The position numbers and the translations under genes are program-made. A stretch of DNA of 64,000 nt from Smittia aterrima. Taxonomy: Eukaryota; Arthropoda; Insecta; Diptera; Chironomidae. The notes below the pieces were generated by a model, which was not told the origin of the DNA, made no database searches, and worked only from the letters and a program-made list of their open reading frames with translations. Positions 8,260 to 20,600 of this stretch are shown here, in pieces; position 1 is the first letter of the stretch; every line of letters starts with the position of its first letter. The stretch covers positions 10,243 to 74,242 of the forward strand of contig CP093829.1 of assembly GCA_033063855.1 (NCBI GenBank), in the 5' to 3' direction.

Positions 8260-11142
8260 TTAGTTCACGATAAGGTGGACAAGCCGTAGTCGTTCACGCT
8301 CATGTAATTCTACGTGTGTGGTTTGGAGAATGAATCGTGAAAATTTCCTGATGACACGGTGATTAATCTGAAATATCGGAACGCGAAAGGTTATGCACAT
8401 TTTCAGGAAAAGCGCGAACAGATGTGAATCTTTTTCAATAAGAGAGAACATTTGCGTGTATTTTGAATGCAAGAACATCGAATTTTATCTTTAACTGCAA
8501 AGCAAAATTTCTTAAAAAACGCCCGAAACGTTATAATAACTTTACTGGAAATCCTTAACACAAGCGTTTGTTATACGCTCGTTTCAAAAATCAATGGCCT
8601 TGAAAACATTTCCATGACTCAAAGTCTACTTAGAAAACTGAAATTCTAATTGCCTCTGAATCATTGAACTCATTACATTTTACAAGCTGTGAAACCATCT
8701 CGTTGCACCGTGTAAGGCAAATGGCTACCTTCTGATGATATGACTGAGTGTGTATCGTTTAACTTCCTGCTTCTGACTCACATCGGTAATTAAAGAGTTC
8801 ACGAAATCACAAGATCGCCAATCGAGACGCTTTACAGTATTACACATGTATCATCATGTTTGGTCGTGTCGATAGTCTGATGATTCCCTGACGCTTTTTT
8901 GTAGAAGCTTTTTTTTCTCTCGAGTTCCTTGAACTTGTATTTTTTGATAATCTCTTTCGTGAAGTAAAATATCACTTTAGACTCTCGACGACTCGAGCCA
9001 AGCGACGATATTAAATTAGAGTGTAAATACACGATGCACGACAAATAGACCTAGTGACAAGGTCATGAAACTCTTATATACAGCGTTTATATTTCTACAG
9101 CGTTTTTTTTTTGTTTTCAAAAACAGCTTGCGGGCTTCTCGCGCGCGTTTTCAAGCTCGAAAGGCATAGGCCGTTAGATGCACAATGTAAGTGAGCACGT
9201 TTAACTTTTATGTTGAGTTAGCAATTCGCTAACATGCGCTTTTTGGAAGACGACATCTACGTTATTGAATTCGACTACAATTTTCAGGTTTCTCTTTGAG
9301 AAGTAAGTTGCTACGCAAAAAATACGGAACTTAATTTAGATTAACTGTGTAGCATTCTAAAAATGGAAATTAAAATGGAATGGACGCGAGCAAAGCGCTT
9401 CAAGAAATTAATCAAACAACTTTCTGATGATACAAATGCATTTGAAGTCGTCGCTTATATTTTTTGCGTATTGTCATTTTTATGAGGAAAAGAGAATCAC
9501 AAGCGGAGTATTTTGAACTTCTGAGGCGAGGTCATGGATTTCTCGAATATAATATAAAAGCGTCGTTCTTTCCATCGATTTTTCTCATCGCTGTGTTGCT
9601 ATGTACTTTACTTTGCAGCTTTTTATAGTTTTCATACTCACATTTAGCTCGTTGTTGCCAATGTCTACACATGTAGAGAGCTATTCGCTTTAGTATTAAT
9701 TTTGTTTGGGTTTCATTTCTTCATCAGACTGCTTTCTGCAGTTTTACGATCATGCGAATTAATAAAAAAAAACATCTAGAATTTTCGCAGCTGATCTGCA
9801 AATTTTTTTAAATTGGCATCTGAAATAAATACAACAGTTTCAAGTATTGCGTTAGATATCAAATGTTTATTAATCTCTTCATCGATTAACTTTTAAAAGA
9901 AGATACAAAAACTTTTATTTTCACCTTAAATTTAATATTTTTAGTTCAATTGAAATGAAATCACATTCCTTGATTTTTTTGTGGCAGTTTACTTATCCGG
10001 GTTGGTATGGTGGCACTGCCTGCCTTTGAATTCTACTGACTTTTAAATTAAGAAAATATGAGTTGGGTTTTCCATTTCGATTTTTATTAACATAGTCAGT
10101 TTCGCTTCATCCTAGAAAAATCATATCTTGCTGTATTGATCTTCGTTTCTTGTTTAAAAATGGAGAATTCTCTTGTAATATTTTTTCGAGCAATTTTAAG
10201 TTTTGCTTGATAGCTCATTAACATTTTTTGTTTTATGGCATACGAGTTGTACAAAAGAAATACATCAGTTAGTTCGATAATGATTACAGTTTTTTTTACA
10301 CATTTTGCAATGCATTCACAGCCTGTTTCTTACCTTTTCTCCTGGATTTGTTTTATTAGTGATTTCCTGAACAATCCACTCCTAAAAAATTCTATTGCAA
10401 CTAGTAGTGGTTTTTGTTTGCATTTTTTGTTTAAAGGAGAAAATATTTTTGATCGGTTTAAGGCGGACTTTACTATTTTCTGACAAAATTTTCGGAGAGG
10501 GAGCGATTATTTTGGAAAATCATTTCACACGTCCTTAAGCTTTACGCAAATGTCTCACAATCGATTGTAGATAAAATCTTTCTCATTATGAAACAAAAAT
10601 GTTTGATTCGTTTTATGTAAAACTAATGTCTATCATATTTATCCCCGCGAAAATCGGAGACTGGCCATAAATATTTTAAAAATTACTTGTCAGCTGATGT
10701 ATAAAGAGCTTCCTAAACAATTTGAAACAATTCATTTTCTAACGCTGACAATTAAAAAATATGTCAAAATAAACATTCAATTTCAAAGCAATATAAAGAG
10801 TGGGCGAAAAAGATAAAAGAAAATAAAAAATCCAATAATGAGAACATATTTTTTATTTTCTATATCGTAGTGAATGCAAAAATATAAAAGACTTTTTCAA
10901 TCAGTGAAACTGGTACAACATTTTTTCTTTCCATCATTCAAGGTTTTCATGCTTTATCATCGGACATCTTCAAGCCAAACGAAACTTTTAGTTCATCACA
11001 TTTTGATAAAGAAAAAAAAAACTTTTCGCATTTTCGGAAGCGAACTCTTAATATTATTCTTAAACGCGTAATTCTTTCTTTAATATGTAAATTTCAAATG
11101 TGGTAAAAGACTTGCTGCTTTTCGCGAAGTGTCGCAGTTGGT
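8260..11142. other. AT-rich stretch without a recognisable gene
   Basis: Open frames of 60-82 codons at 8467-8649, 8832-9044 and 10235-10483 have no recognisable motif and look like chance frames. The gene-fragment patchwork seems to end near 8.3 kb. The right part probably contains the 3' flank of the SoxC gene. Confidence 0.5.
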
Positions 11143-13648
11143 TTAGATAAGAAAGTTCTGCGAAATTCCATAATCCGACAGCAAGTCGGAAACATCCTCA
11201 GACAGAAACTCTAAATGGCTACCAGAATTTGATGAGATGTTCGAGAAAGAATTCATGTCAAAGTCGATTGGTCCGATATCACAATTTTCCAATTGATCAC
11301 AATTTAATGTCTTGTTGCAATCGAGCTGCGTTATGGCAACGTCATTCGATTGGTAATCTGTATCTGACGACATGTTGAAATCATAATTATGATCAAATTT
11401 AAATGTTGCAATCTTTTGATCGTTTAAGTCATCATTCCGATAAATTACTGGCATTGTAGCGACGTTTGCGTTTGAAGTAAAATTCAGATTGGTATCGACA
11501 GTGATAATGTTCTTACACTCAATATAATCGCTCTCAGCTTCATTGGCAAATATTATCGGCGCTTGTGATATCAAATTGTCATCTGTTATATATTGAATTT
11601 CCGAAGTCATATTACCACAGTTTCCCATTGCACTATCGCTATCGTCGAAGAGGATGTTTGAACTGAAGTTTCTGCTGTTTTCATCCGAACCAAGTTCATT
11701 GAGATCTGCCGTAGAATTGAATAAATCCGTTTCGTAAAATTCCACCTTTGAGTTATTTTGATCGACAAAAACGTCATAGAAGAGCGTTGCACTTTCGGGT
11801 GAGTTCGGCAAAATGTCACTAGCGGACAATGAGTAACAGAGACTCGTCTGAATGTCAGAATTTTTATATTCTCCATCTGAAGCGTCAAAACTCATTGAAT
11901 TCTCCCGTATATGCTTTTGTCGCGATTTCTTGTTGCTGCTACTTCCGCTTCTCTTGTCAATTGGTCGCTTCGCGGGTCGTTTTCTGGCAGTGCGAGATGA
12001 GGAGGATGAACTTTGCTGGGAATCTGATTTATTAGATATTGGTGAAACCGATTTCGTAGTGATTGTTTGTTTCTTTTTTGGGCGATACTTGTAGTCGGGA
12101 TACTCCTGTGAGTGAAGTTTCCGCAATCGTTCAGCTTCATCGATATACGGTTGCTTTTCTTCTTCAGAAAGTGCCTTCCAGCGAACACCAAGCGACTTTG
12201 ATATCACAGCATTGTGCATGTCTGGTGTCACTTCACATATTTTACGTCGCTCAATCTGTGACCAAACCTGTGAACGAGGAGGTGAACAGACTTTACATTT
12301 ATTTTTGCGACACAAGCTTTCAGAAAAACATTTGAATATCAATTTATTCAATGCCGAATGTCTATATGATGATATCTAATCATGTATAACTTACCATAAA
12401 TGGATTCATTGGACGCTTAACATGTCCTGGACTGTGTTTTTTTGTCTATAATTAAAAACAATACAAGTTAATAAATTAATGACACTTTAGAATTTGTTCT
12501 CGTAAATTATTGGTGAAAATCATCTAACGTAGTTAAAATTGCGCAGGGCATTTTAATATGCGCAACTAATAATCAGAATACGTAAAAAAAACATTTATTG
12601 TTTACCTACGGTCTTGTGATATTTATTTCTTCCTTTAGTCTAATTGCGTTCTTGATTGATGAGTGTATTAAATTTAGAAGAAAATATTTAATATGATTTT
12701 TCAAAACCTTATCATGACAATTGTTTTTTAATTACAAGCTCCACGAACAATAAATATTTTTTTCACCATAATTTTCGCAGGTTATTATCCCCTAAAGTTT
12801 CGTCTTTTGGGTGAACAATTCATGTTTATTCACAATGGATTTTCGAATATTACATATCTAAAGCAGGTTCATTTTTTCTCCAAATTAATTTGAGTATGTA
12901 TCGTCTCCATAATTGCAGTTGTGCAAGTCGAGAAAGTATGTGAGGGTGAGAATGAAATATTTTTCCAGCGAAAACAAATAACAAATGCGACATTGCCCAA
13001 GTTTCGTTGTTATTTTGTTGATAAGACGCACGAGAATGGAAACAAAATAAAAGCTTGATGATACGCAAAAACGGGAAATATATCGTAAATGTGATTAACA
13101 GTTGAGAATAGAAACGCCACCAAAGAATATTGAATTGAACATCTGAATCGTTCAGCAGCCATAACAAAACACCAATATGTACACCAATATTTTCGTCAAT
13201 CCACTGCATCAGTGTCTGTCTCTTTGTGTGTATGTTTGTGCAAAGAAAAGAGATCGTTCAGACTCGAACATTTATAGTGAGTCATATAATATTATTAGTC
13301 AAACCCAGCTCAGTATATAAGGCGAATGGAAACAAGTTTAAAGAAGTTTCATGAGTGTGTATGAGTAATTAGTTAAAGTACGCTTTTTTCTTTTAAATTT
13401 AAACTGAGACTTAAATTTCTTTGAAAAAAATATTCTAATATTACTACAACGATTTTTCACTTTTATTTAAAATGAGATCCCTTTAAAAATTGAGGACAGA
13501 GATCGAATGATGGAAGGAGAAATGGGATTTCTTGAGACGCATTAAAATATTATTTTTATCCTCTTACCTGTGTTGCATCAGAGTATGGGGTCTTAGTAGC
13601 AGAATTTATGAGCTGAGATCCGAATAATGGCGTATTTGGATTTTCCAT
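11143..13648 (-). CDS. SoxC: SoxC-group HMG-box transcription factor (Sox14/Sox4/11-like)
   Basis: Sox proteins bend DNA with a single HMG box and act in the nucleus. Model: exons 13648-13568, 12445-12395 and 12267-11143, total 418 aa. The joins keep frame exactly and create 'HVKRPMNPFMVWSQIERRK' across exons 2 and 3. The HMG box spans about residues 35-105 and includes 'KICEVTPDMHNAVISKSLG', 'KQPYIDEAERLRKLH' and 'YPDYKYRPKKKQ', typical of group C. A Ser-rich basic stretch follows, then a long acidic Asn/Asp/Ser-rich region. The protein ends 'DLLSDYGISQNFLI', as expected for a SoxC C-terminal activation motif. Two box residues are odd: Pro42 where Sox boxes have Ala (RPMNAFMVW), and Val where Glu is usual in 'HNAEISK'. 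The start is the first ATG of exon 1; 5' UTR exons were not sought. Confidence 0.85.
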
Positions 13649-16600
13649 TTTTCACAAATCAAAAATCGTTTGATTCTTAAGAAACTTTTTAAAAACCTTG
13701 AACGCGTTCACTTATTTCTTGTTTGTCTTCTGATTCAAATTTTCACATGCAATATGATATGCACAAATATTTGTTAAAAATGTCCAATTCATATCAGTGA
13801 GCAGTAAGGAAAAGTGTTTCACAGAAATTTTTATTTTCCTCCTTTCTAAAACTTTTAATTTAAATCTTTTTATTACAATTTTCACTTCATTCTTCACGAA
13901 ACTGACGGCACAGTAAAGTTTTCTAATGAAAAGCTAAAGACGAAATATTTTTTCAAAGGTTTTTTATTTCCAAACTGCAGTGTAAAAAATTGTTTTATAA
14001 ACAGAACGTTTTGTTATTAACCAGCTGAGGCGAGTTGCTTTTTACGAATGAACAGATGATGGAACAGCTGATTTTCTCCCTACTACCTTCCATACATGCG
14101 CGCTATGTGTTGCGCTTTACATTTGAATATAGCAGACTAATATTGCTGAACCTTCAACAAACACAATGTTCGTCTTCTTGTATATCGCTGTTCGCTCTCA
14201 AGCCAAATGTTTACTCACACTTTATTTGAGGCTAAACTGCGCAGTTATTAAATTCTATGTAGACACACACTCAGTTGCTGCTTTCGAATCTATACGGAGC
14301 TGCTACAAGGACTTTTGAATTTATTAAATAACGCAAAAATTGAGGAAGATATTGTTTATGTTGTTTATACTTTAATAAAGAATGTGTAAAACAATTTTTA
14401 CTAAATTTGAAAAGAGAGATTTGAGCTAGAACCTATTAGAATATTGCAAGGAATTTGAATGGGTAAAAAACAGGTCTCATGAAAGCATATGCCCGTAGTC
14501 GAGAAGGAACAGATGATTTTTTTGCACCTTATTTTCGTCTGCATTTTTCAGAATATTTAAAAATGCTACAGTCAATAAAAAAAGCCGTTGAGTGCAAATT
14601 GCAAGAGTTGGGCCTTAATTACCACGTTGAACGATTTCCTTTGAACCCGCTATGTCTCAGTTGGTTGAATTTCATAAAAAAAACTAAGAATACGTCTTTG
14701 CTTTGTCGCTTACAATACAATCAAAAACAAGCGACTGATGATCAGTCATAAATGAAGTGATATTTAAAAACACACAAGAATGTTCTTGTGTCCATCCACA
14801 TTAACTTGGATAAATATAATGTCGAAAATAGTCCACGTGAATCTTCAAGACATTGCCACTCTAATTGAGGATAAATTTATTTCCTATTTTATTTAATATT
14901 AACTATTTTCAATTTAGTTTTATGAATCATCATTAAAAAGTCTTGGAATAGAATTTCGAAAGTTTCACCTTCAAGGATACTTTCAGCTTAAACAATGTAG
15001 TTGACAGAATCATCGACTTTTTAGAATTTTCTATTACTTGCGAATTATTTAGCTACAGAGGAGTAAAAACCTGATAACTTTCATTGAACTAAAAAATAAA
15101 TTTCCTAAAATTGAAAAATCTTTCATAGAATTTTTTTGCATTTTATTCAGTTATATTTATGATGAATCAAATTTAGAGCAACACTAATTTTTCATTTTAT
15201 GATTTCTTCGATATTAATCCAAATTAAACAAGCTTAATGAGACGACTCATTTATTCATCCTTGAATCTCCTGCTTGCATTTTCCATTTTACAAAACTTAC
15301 TGTCGAATTGTTTTGCGCTATTATTGTAAGAAAAATTTGTAAGTGGATTTTTTTCGTGTTATCGGCAACACCCTTGACAGTTCGAAATAATGGAGAAATG
15401 AATAAAAGCTTGTTTTCCGTGCTGAGCTTAAATTTTTTTGATGTAAAAACAATTTTAAACAGAGCTTCTTTGCTTTAAGCAAAATTCTGTAAGGATTCAA
15501 AAAGCTTTTGGATTATGAAGTGACATTGTTATCAAAGTATTTACCCTAACAGTTCTCACAACAATCAATCAAAAGTAAATTTTGAAATTGATAGATGAAT
15601 TTTTAGTGTTGTCACTTTAATTCCATCAATAGTTCCTTTTGATCTGATTTATTATTTTATGCTCGCATCTATTTCCACCGTGACTTATTTTCAATGTCAA
15701 CTAGTACTTCCGAATATAGACACGGAAAACAACTTTTTCTTTTCTCGAAAAAAATGAAGATTGGTTTTTCAGGAGCTATGTTTCGGCTGTGTCTATCTTC
15801 AATTTTATTTAATTATTTCAATCGATGACAACCAGTCTTTTGAATGATGCCATAAAAGTAAACAAAAAAACAAATCCAACTATCAATTTTCCTATAAACT
15901 TTGATTGTTCCGCGGAGATGGTTGAATCTTATATCGAATACAAACATTTGCGTAATTTTTTAGCAACGTCCAGAACTTTTCGTTATTCAGATAGGTTTTG
16001 ATCATTTAAAGCTGATTTCATGAAACTTAAAATTATTAGGTTTCATGGAATCAACCAAATTTTTATCTCAACCCAAACTGAACCGACGATCTTCATTATG
16101 TTTTAGGGCATCGCAGTTTGTTATTTTCTCACCCTAATTCAGTTGCAAACAGATAGTGTGATTGTTTATCTCCATTAAATGACCGAGCATTTCTATTTAT
16201 TATACTTTGTTTTGGTTTGAAGCCATCAATATTTCCATTTTCATAAATAAAACTTTGTTTTTTTTTGTTCTTTTCCGTTATCAAGAAACGACTAGATTAG
16301 GATTAATTAGATCGTAATATTTGATAATATACTTTTTTCTTTGAACATATTTCTAGTTGGTTTTCCTCTTAATTTTTCTTTGTGGCTCACTTTTCAGCTT
16401 AAGTTAGTAATTTCAAATATAGTTTCATGATTTTACTTTTTTTAAATAGTTTTCGGTTTATCAATTTATGTGAATGATTTAGGAATTCTTCCTCATTTTA
16501 CCGTTTTTGTTAGATATTTACAAAAGAATCAACAGTTAGAAAGTGCTAGATTTAGCGAAAAAAATATAAAAAATAATATATTCACATAATTTATCTTAAT

Positions 16601-17645
16601 TATAATACAGTTTATCATCATTTTCCGCACAGTAGAAATGAAAAAAAAAAACGAAACATCAGTAAATATATTTTCCATCTAATTCAGAATCTATCGGAGA
16701 ATTGAACTTTATTTTACTATCAATAAATTTCTTTTCGGTTTCATAACTTTAGCTCAGAGATTCTTCGTCCTCCTTTAAAATAAAGTTCTCACACAATCTC
16801 TTTTTGATCCTGAATGAAGAAATATAAAGTGGGGCTTTGTAAATACATTTCTTAAAACACAAAATTGATGCTAACTTCAATAAACTAAGAGTAAAATGAT
16901 TGTACGTTTAACATTAAATTGTTTCCTTTTTTGCTCAAATACAGAAGTGTTTTTGAAATGAAATGCTTCTTTTTCATCATCATAGCAGATTGTACAAATT
17001 TGATTGTTTTCATAGTGAATTTCAGAGAAAAGTAAATTCTTAATTCCCATGATTTTTAGTAAAAAATTAGTTTGTTTCATTCTCAGATATCTTTTAAATG
17101 TATTTGCTTTCATCATTATCGATATCTTATGAAAATCTCATCAATGATTGAATGTGCGATCAATGCAACTTAATTTGACTTTAGTCGATAAGTTTTATTT
17201 AGATAAGCAAAAATAATTGCAAACTTAAAATAGAATAAATTAACAAATTCGTACTTTTTCCTTTTGTTAAATGCATTCTTGTGCCGTCAACAAATCAATT
17301 AGTTGACATCATTTTCAATAAATAAATATAAATATGTAAATATAAATTTGTTTCATCTTCTGTTTTGTGCTAAGATGAGAAGTTGATAAATAAATAAATT
17401 GGAGATTGAGAAACAAGGAATGTTAAAATTTGAAATCGGTAAAAGGAAATGACAGTGTTATTTAGTGTGCAGCTGCATGTTCATTATAGCCAATTGTGGG
17501 TGTAAAAGTTTTGACTTCTTTTTCAGTGAAATCATATTTCAGCGCAGTAATCTCATCATATTACTTTCGTCTCTTGGATTAGAGAAAAATTTGAAATGCG
17601 AGAAATATTGTTGATGTTTCCGAATGGAGAGGAAAATGAAACTCT
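13649..17645. other. AT-rich intergenic stretch between SoxC and Gαo
   Basis: No gene is recognised. The best open frame is 14479-14751 (+, 90 codons, starting 'MKAYARSREGTDDFFAPYF'), with no known motif and no splice context I can build; it may be chance or an orphan. A minus frame at 16877-17116 (79 codons) is Lys/Asn/Phe-rich, as expected for chance. The right edge should hold the Gαo 3' UTR. Confidence 0.5.
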
Positions 17646-20600
17646 CTAGTAAAGACCACAACCTCTTAAATTATTCGCTATGATAACATCGGTAACAGCA
17701 TCGAACACAAATTGAATGTTGTTGGTATCAGTGGCGCAAGTCATGTGGCAATAAATCTCCTTGGAAGTCGATTTATTCTTAGCTTCAAACTGAGCTTGAA
17801 TGTAAGCCGCCGCTTCTCCATATTCTTGTCCACCTAAAAAAAATTTAAATGTAAAGAAATCTTCATTTAAACCAAATCTGTTTAACAAACCTGTGTATTC
17901 TGGAAAGCAAATCGTCAACGGAGATTTTCGAATTTTCTCTTCGAATAAATCTTTTTTGTTTAAGAACAAAATAATGGAAGTGTCGGTAAACCATTTGTTG
18001 TTACATATCGAGTCGAATAGCTTAAGAGACTCTTGCATACGATTCTGGAAATAAAATATTGTTCAAAAAATTAAATAAAGTGTAGAAAACATAAATTATT
18101 ATTTAAAAAAAAAATATTATCCTCTGCGGGGATCGAACCCACGACCTTTGGATATCTTCTGTGTATAGAAGCCAATGCGCATAAAATGTTTTTCAAACGT
18201 TATTAAGAATCAAAATTAAGAATCAAATTAAATTTAAAAAGTTAAATTAGCATTTAAAAAAAAATATTTTCTAACCATCCTCTGCGGGGATCGAACCCGC
18301 GACCTTTGGATTATCTTCTGTGTATAGAAGTCCAACGCGCTATCCACTGCGCTAAGAGGACACGAATGGGAATAGACGGCGTTTGACAAAAGACAAATTA
18401 AACCTTGAAGCCGCGCTAAGACACAAAGTTTAAATTTTAAACTAAAAAAATAGTTTTCTGCAAACGACGTTTGGATTTTTGTAAACAATTTAGCAATTCT
18501 AATTTCTTATAAACCTTCATCCTCTAATTATTACTACTTTCATTCTTCGCTTCGAAAGTCAACTTTATCTAAATTGAAAATTTTCGCTTCAAGATGGCGC
18601 TTCAAAGTTTATGAGAATTCAAAAACGACTTACCGTCGTCTCGTCTTCATGAAGCACTTGATCGTATTCCGACATAGCGACGCAGAAAATAATGGCTGTG
18701 ACATCTTCAAAACAATGAATCCATTTCTTTCGCTCTGACCGCTGTCCACCAACATCAAACAATCTGTAGAGAAGTTGAGAATAACTTAGAATCAATTTAT
18801 AATGAGCCAATTTTTATGCTTACTTGAAGTTAAGGTTTTTAAACGAAAAATGAACTTCAACGATTCCGGTCGTCTTGACGCGAGTTCTTAAAATATCCTG
18901 TTCAGTTGGTTGATAATCTTTAGCTCCCAAGCGATCTAAGTCATCCAAAAAGCTGAGGAAGTGATAATGAAGAGAAATTTTGTGATTTTAGCAAACATTT
19001 GTTCAGAGAGCATAATGTATATATGAACTTTCAAAGGTTTTAAATGTTGACACAAATACCGAACGATAAAAGTGACTCTTTTTTAAAAAATAATTAAAGA
19101 AACGACAACTTTCTAACGTTGTTCCGACCATTTTTCAACAAAGAACCTAATAGAAAATCTTTTAGGTATAGATTAAATGCTTCTAGAATAATTTTAACCG
19201 CTTCATGTGAATTCATATTTTGATCACGAGAGACGTAAAATGGTGTAAATGTAATGATGAAAATTTTCGTTTATGGCGGGAGAAGTCAAAAACAAAACTC
19301 GCTTATTCGTTACTTGCTACGGTCTTCAACTAGGCACTTTAGTTGATTTTAAAAGTACAAGCTGACAAGACCTAAAATCAAAGGTTTCCTCAAAATATTA
19401 ATTTAAAAAACTTGTGACAAAAGAAAAATATGGAATTATCACGACGAGTGTTGTTTCAACTTGTTACGAAAAGAAGTTTGTATTCATCGACCATTACTAT
19501 TCTTCCTGAAGTTTCTGAAATCGGATGTGCTCATGCAAAAAAAAAGTATGTTTTTAATCAGTGAGGGAGTAAAAATAATATTTAGTGACTATAGATTAAA
19601 TTTATTTAGTGACCGATACGCAAAGCCATATAGCGACATCCCTGGACCTCGTGAACTTCCTATTATAGGAAACTCATGGCGTTTTGCGCCGATTATTGGT
19701 AAGGAACAAATCGAATTTGTCGACGGTAAAAGTTTGTTATCTTGAATGTCTATCATCAAATACTACTCACATAATCATTCATTGAACATAACAAAGCATC
19801 TCATTACTCTAAAATTTTCGTACGCGTCGAGACAAGATTCCGCTTAGGGAACGATTACGTTTATGTAACAAAAAATTTTCCAAATTCTTCTTACGACTCA
19901 GCACATCAGCGATTATATAAAAAAAAATTAATCAAGAAATCGCGGCTTTATGAGCTCTACTCTTAATCATTACGTGGAGACAGAGTAAGTTATGAACAAT
20001 AGAAACAGCTAATGCTTTTACTTTTTTGTTCACTTCTTCGACTGATTTGGTTTTGCTCACTGTGCTAGTGGGTAAATGAGTCAAGTTGGATTCAGCCAAG
20101 GATTGCATCACAATCAAGCCTACAACTTTCTCTTTCATGGTTAACGTGCACAATGACGCGATGGTTCAAGCATTGAAGGGTTCGAGCGGATGCTTGAGCA
20201 TTTTTAATAAAGTTGTTGAGTTGAAACTTTATTTCTATTTGTGCGGTTAATGGAGACGCTTTGAAATAGTTACTTAAAATAAGCAATGAAAATTGCATAA
20301 CGACAAAAATCTGAACTATAACAACGATTAAAGAAGAGGCAACGGCATAGAAAAATTCGGCCACAGCTGGTCTGCTTGGATTGTTATTAAAGTAACAACA
20401 CATAACGCTGTTTAACGCACTTTTACTTTCATTTCTATCGGCATTATATCTTTTCCTCTTTATTTGTAACTTCATATTGAAATAGTAACCCGTACCTCAA
20501 TCTCTCTACTTGTCACTACTTTTCAGAGATTTTGATTAAAAAATTAAAACAATCGCTTGGCCTAATTATTTATTAATAATTAATAACTTCTTAATTTGTG

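Noticed and set aside
12850..13209. 119-codon minus-strand frame inside SoxC intron 1
   Set aside because: Trp/Leu/Ile-rich with no family motif, no splice partner and AT-driven composition; most likely chance.
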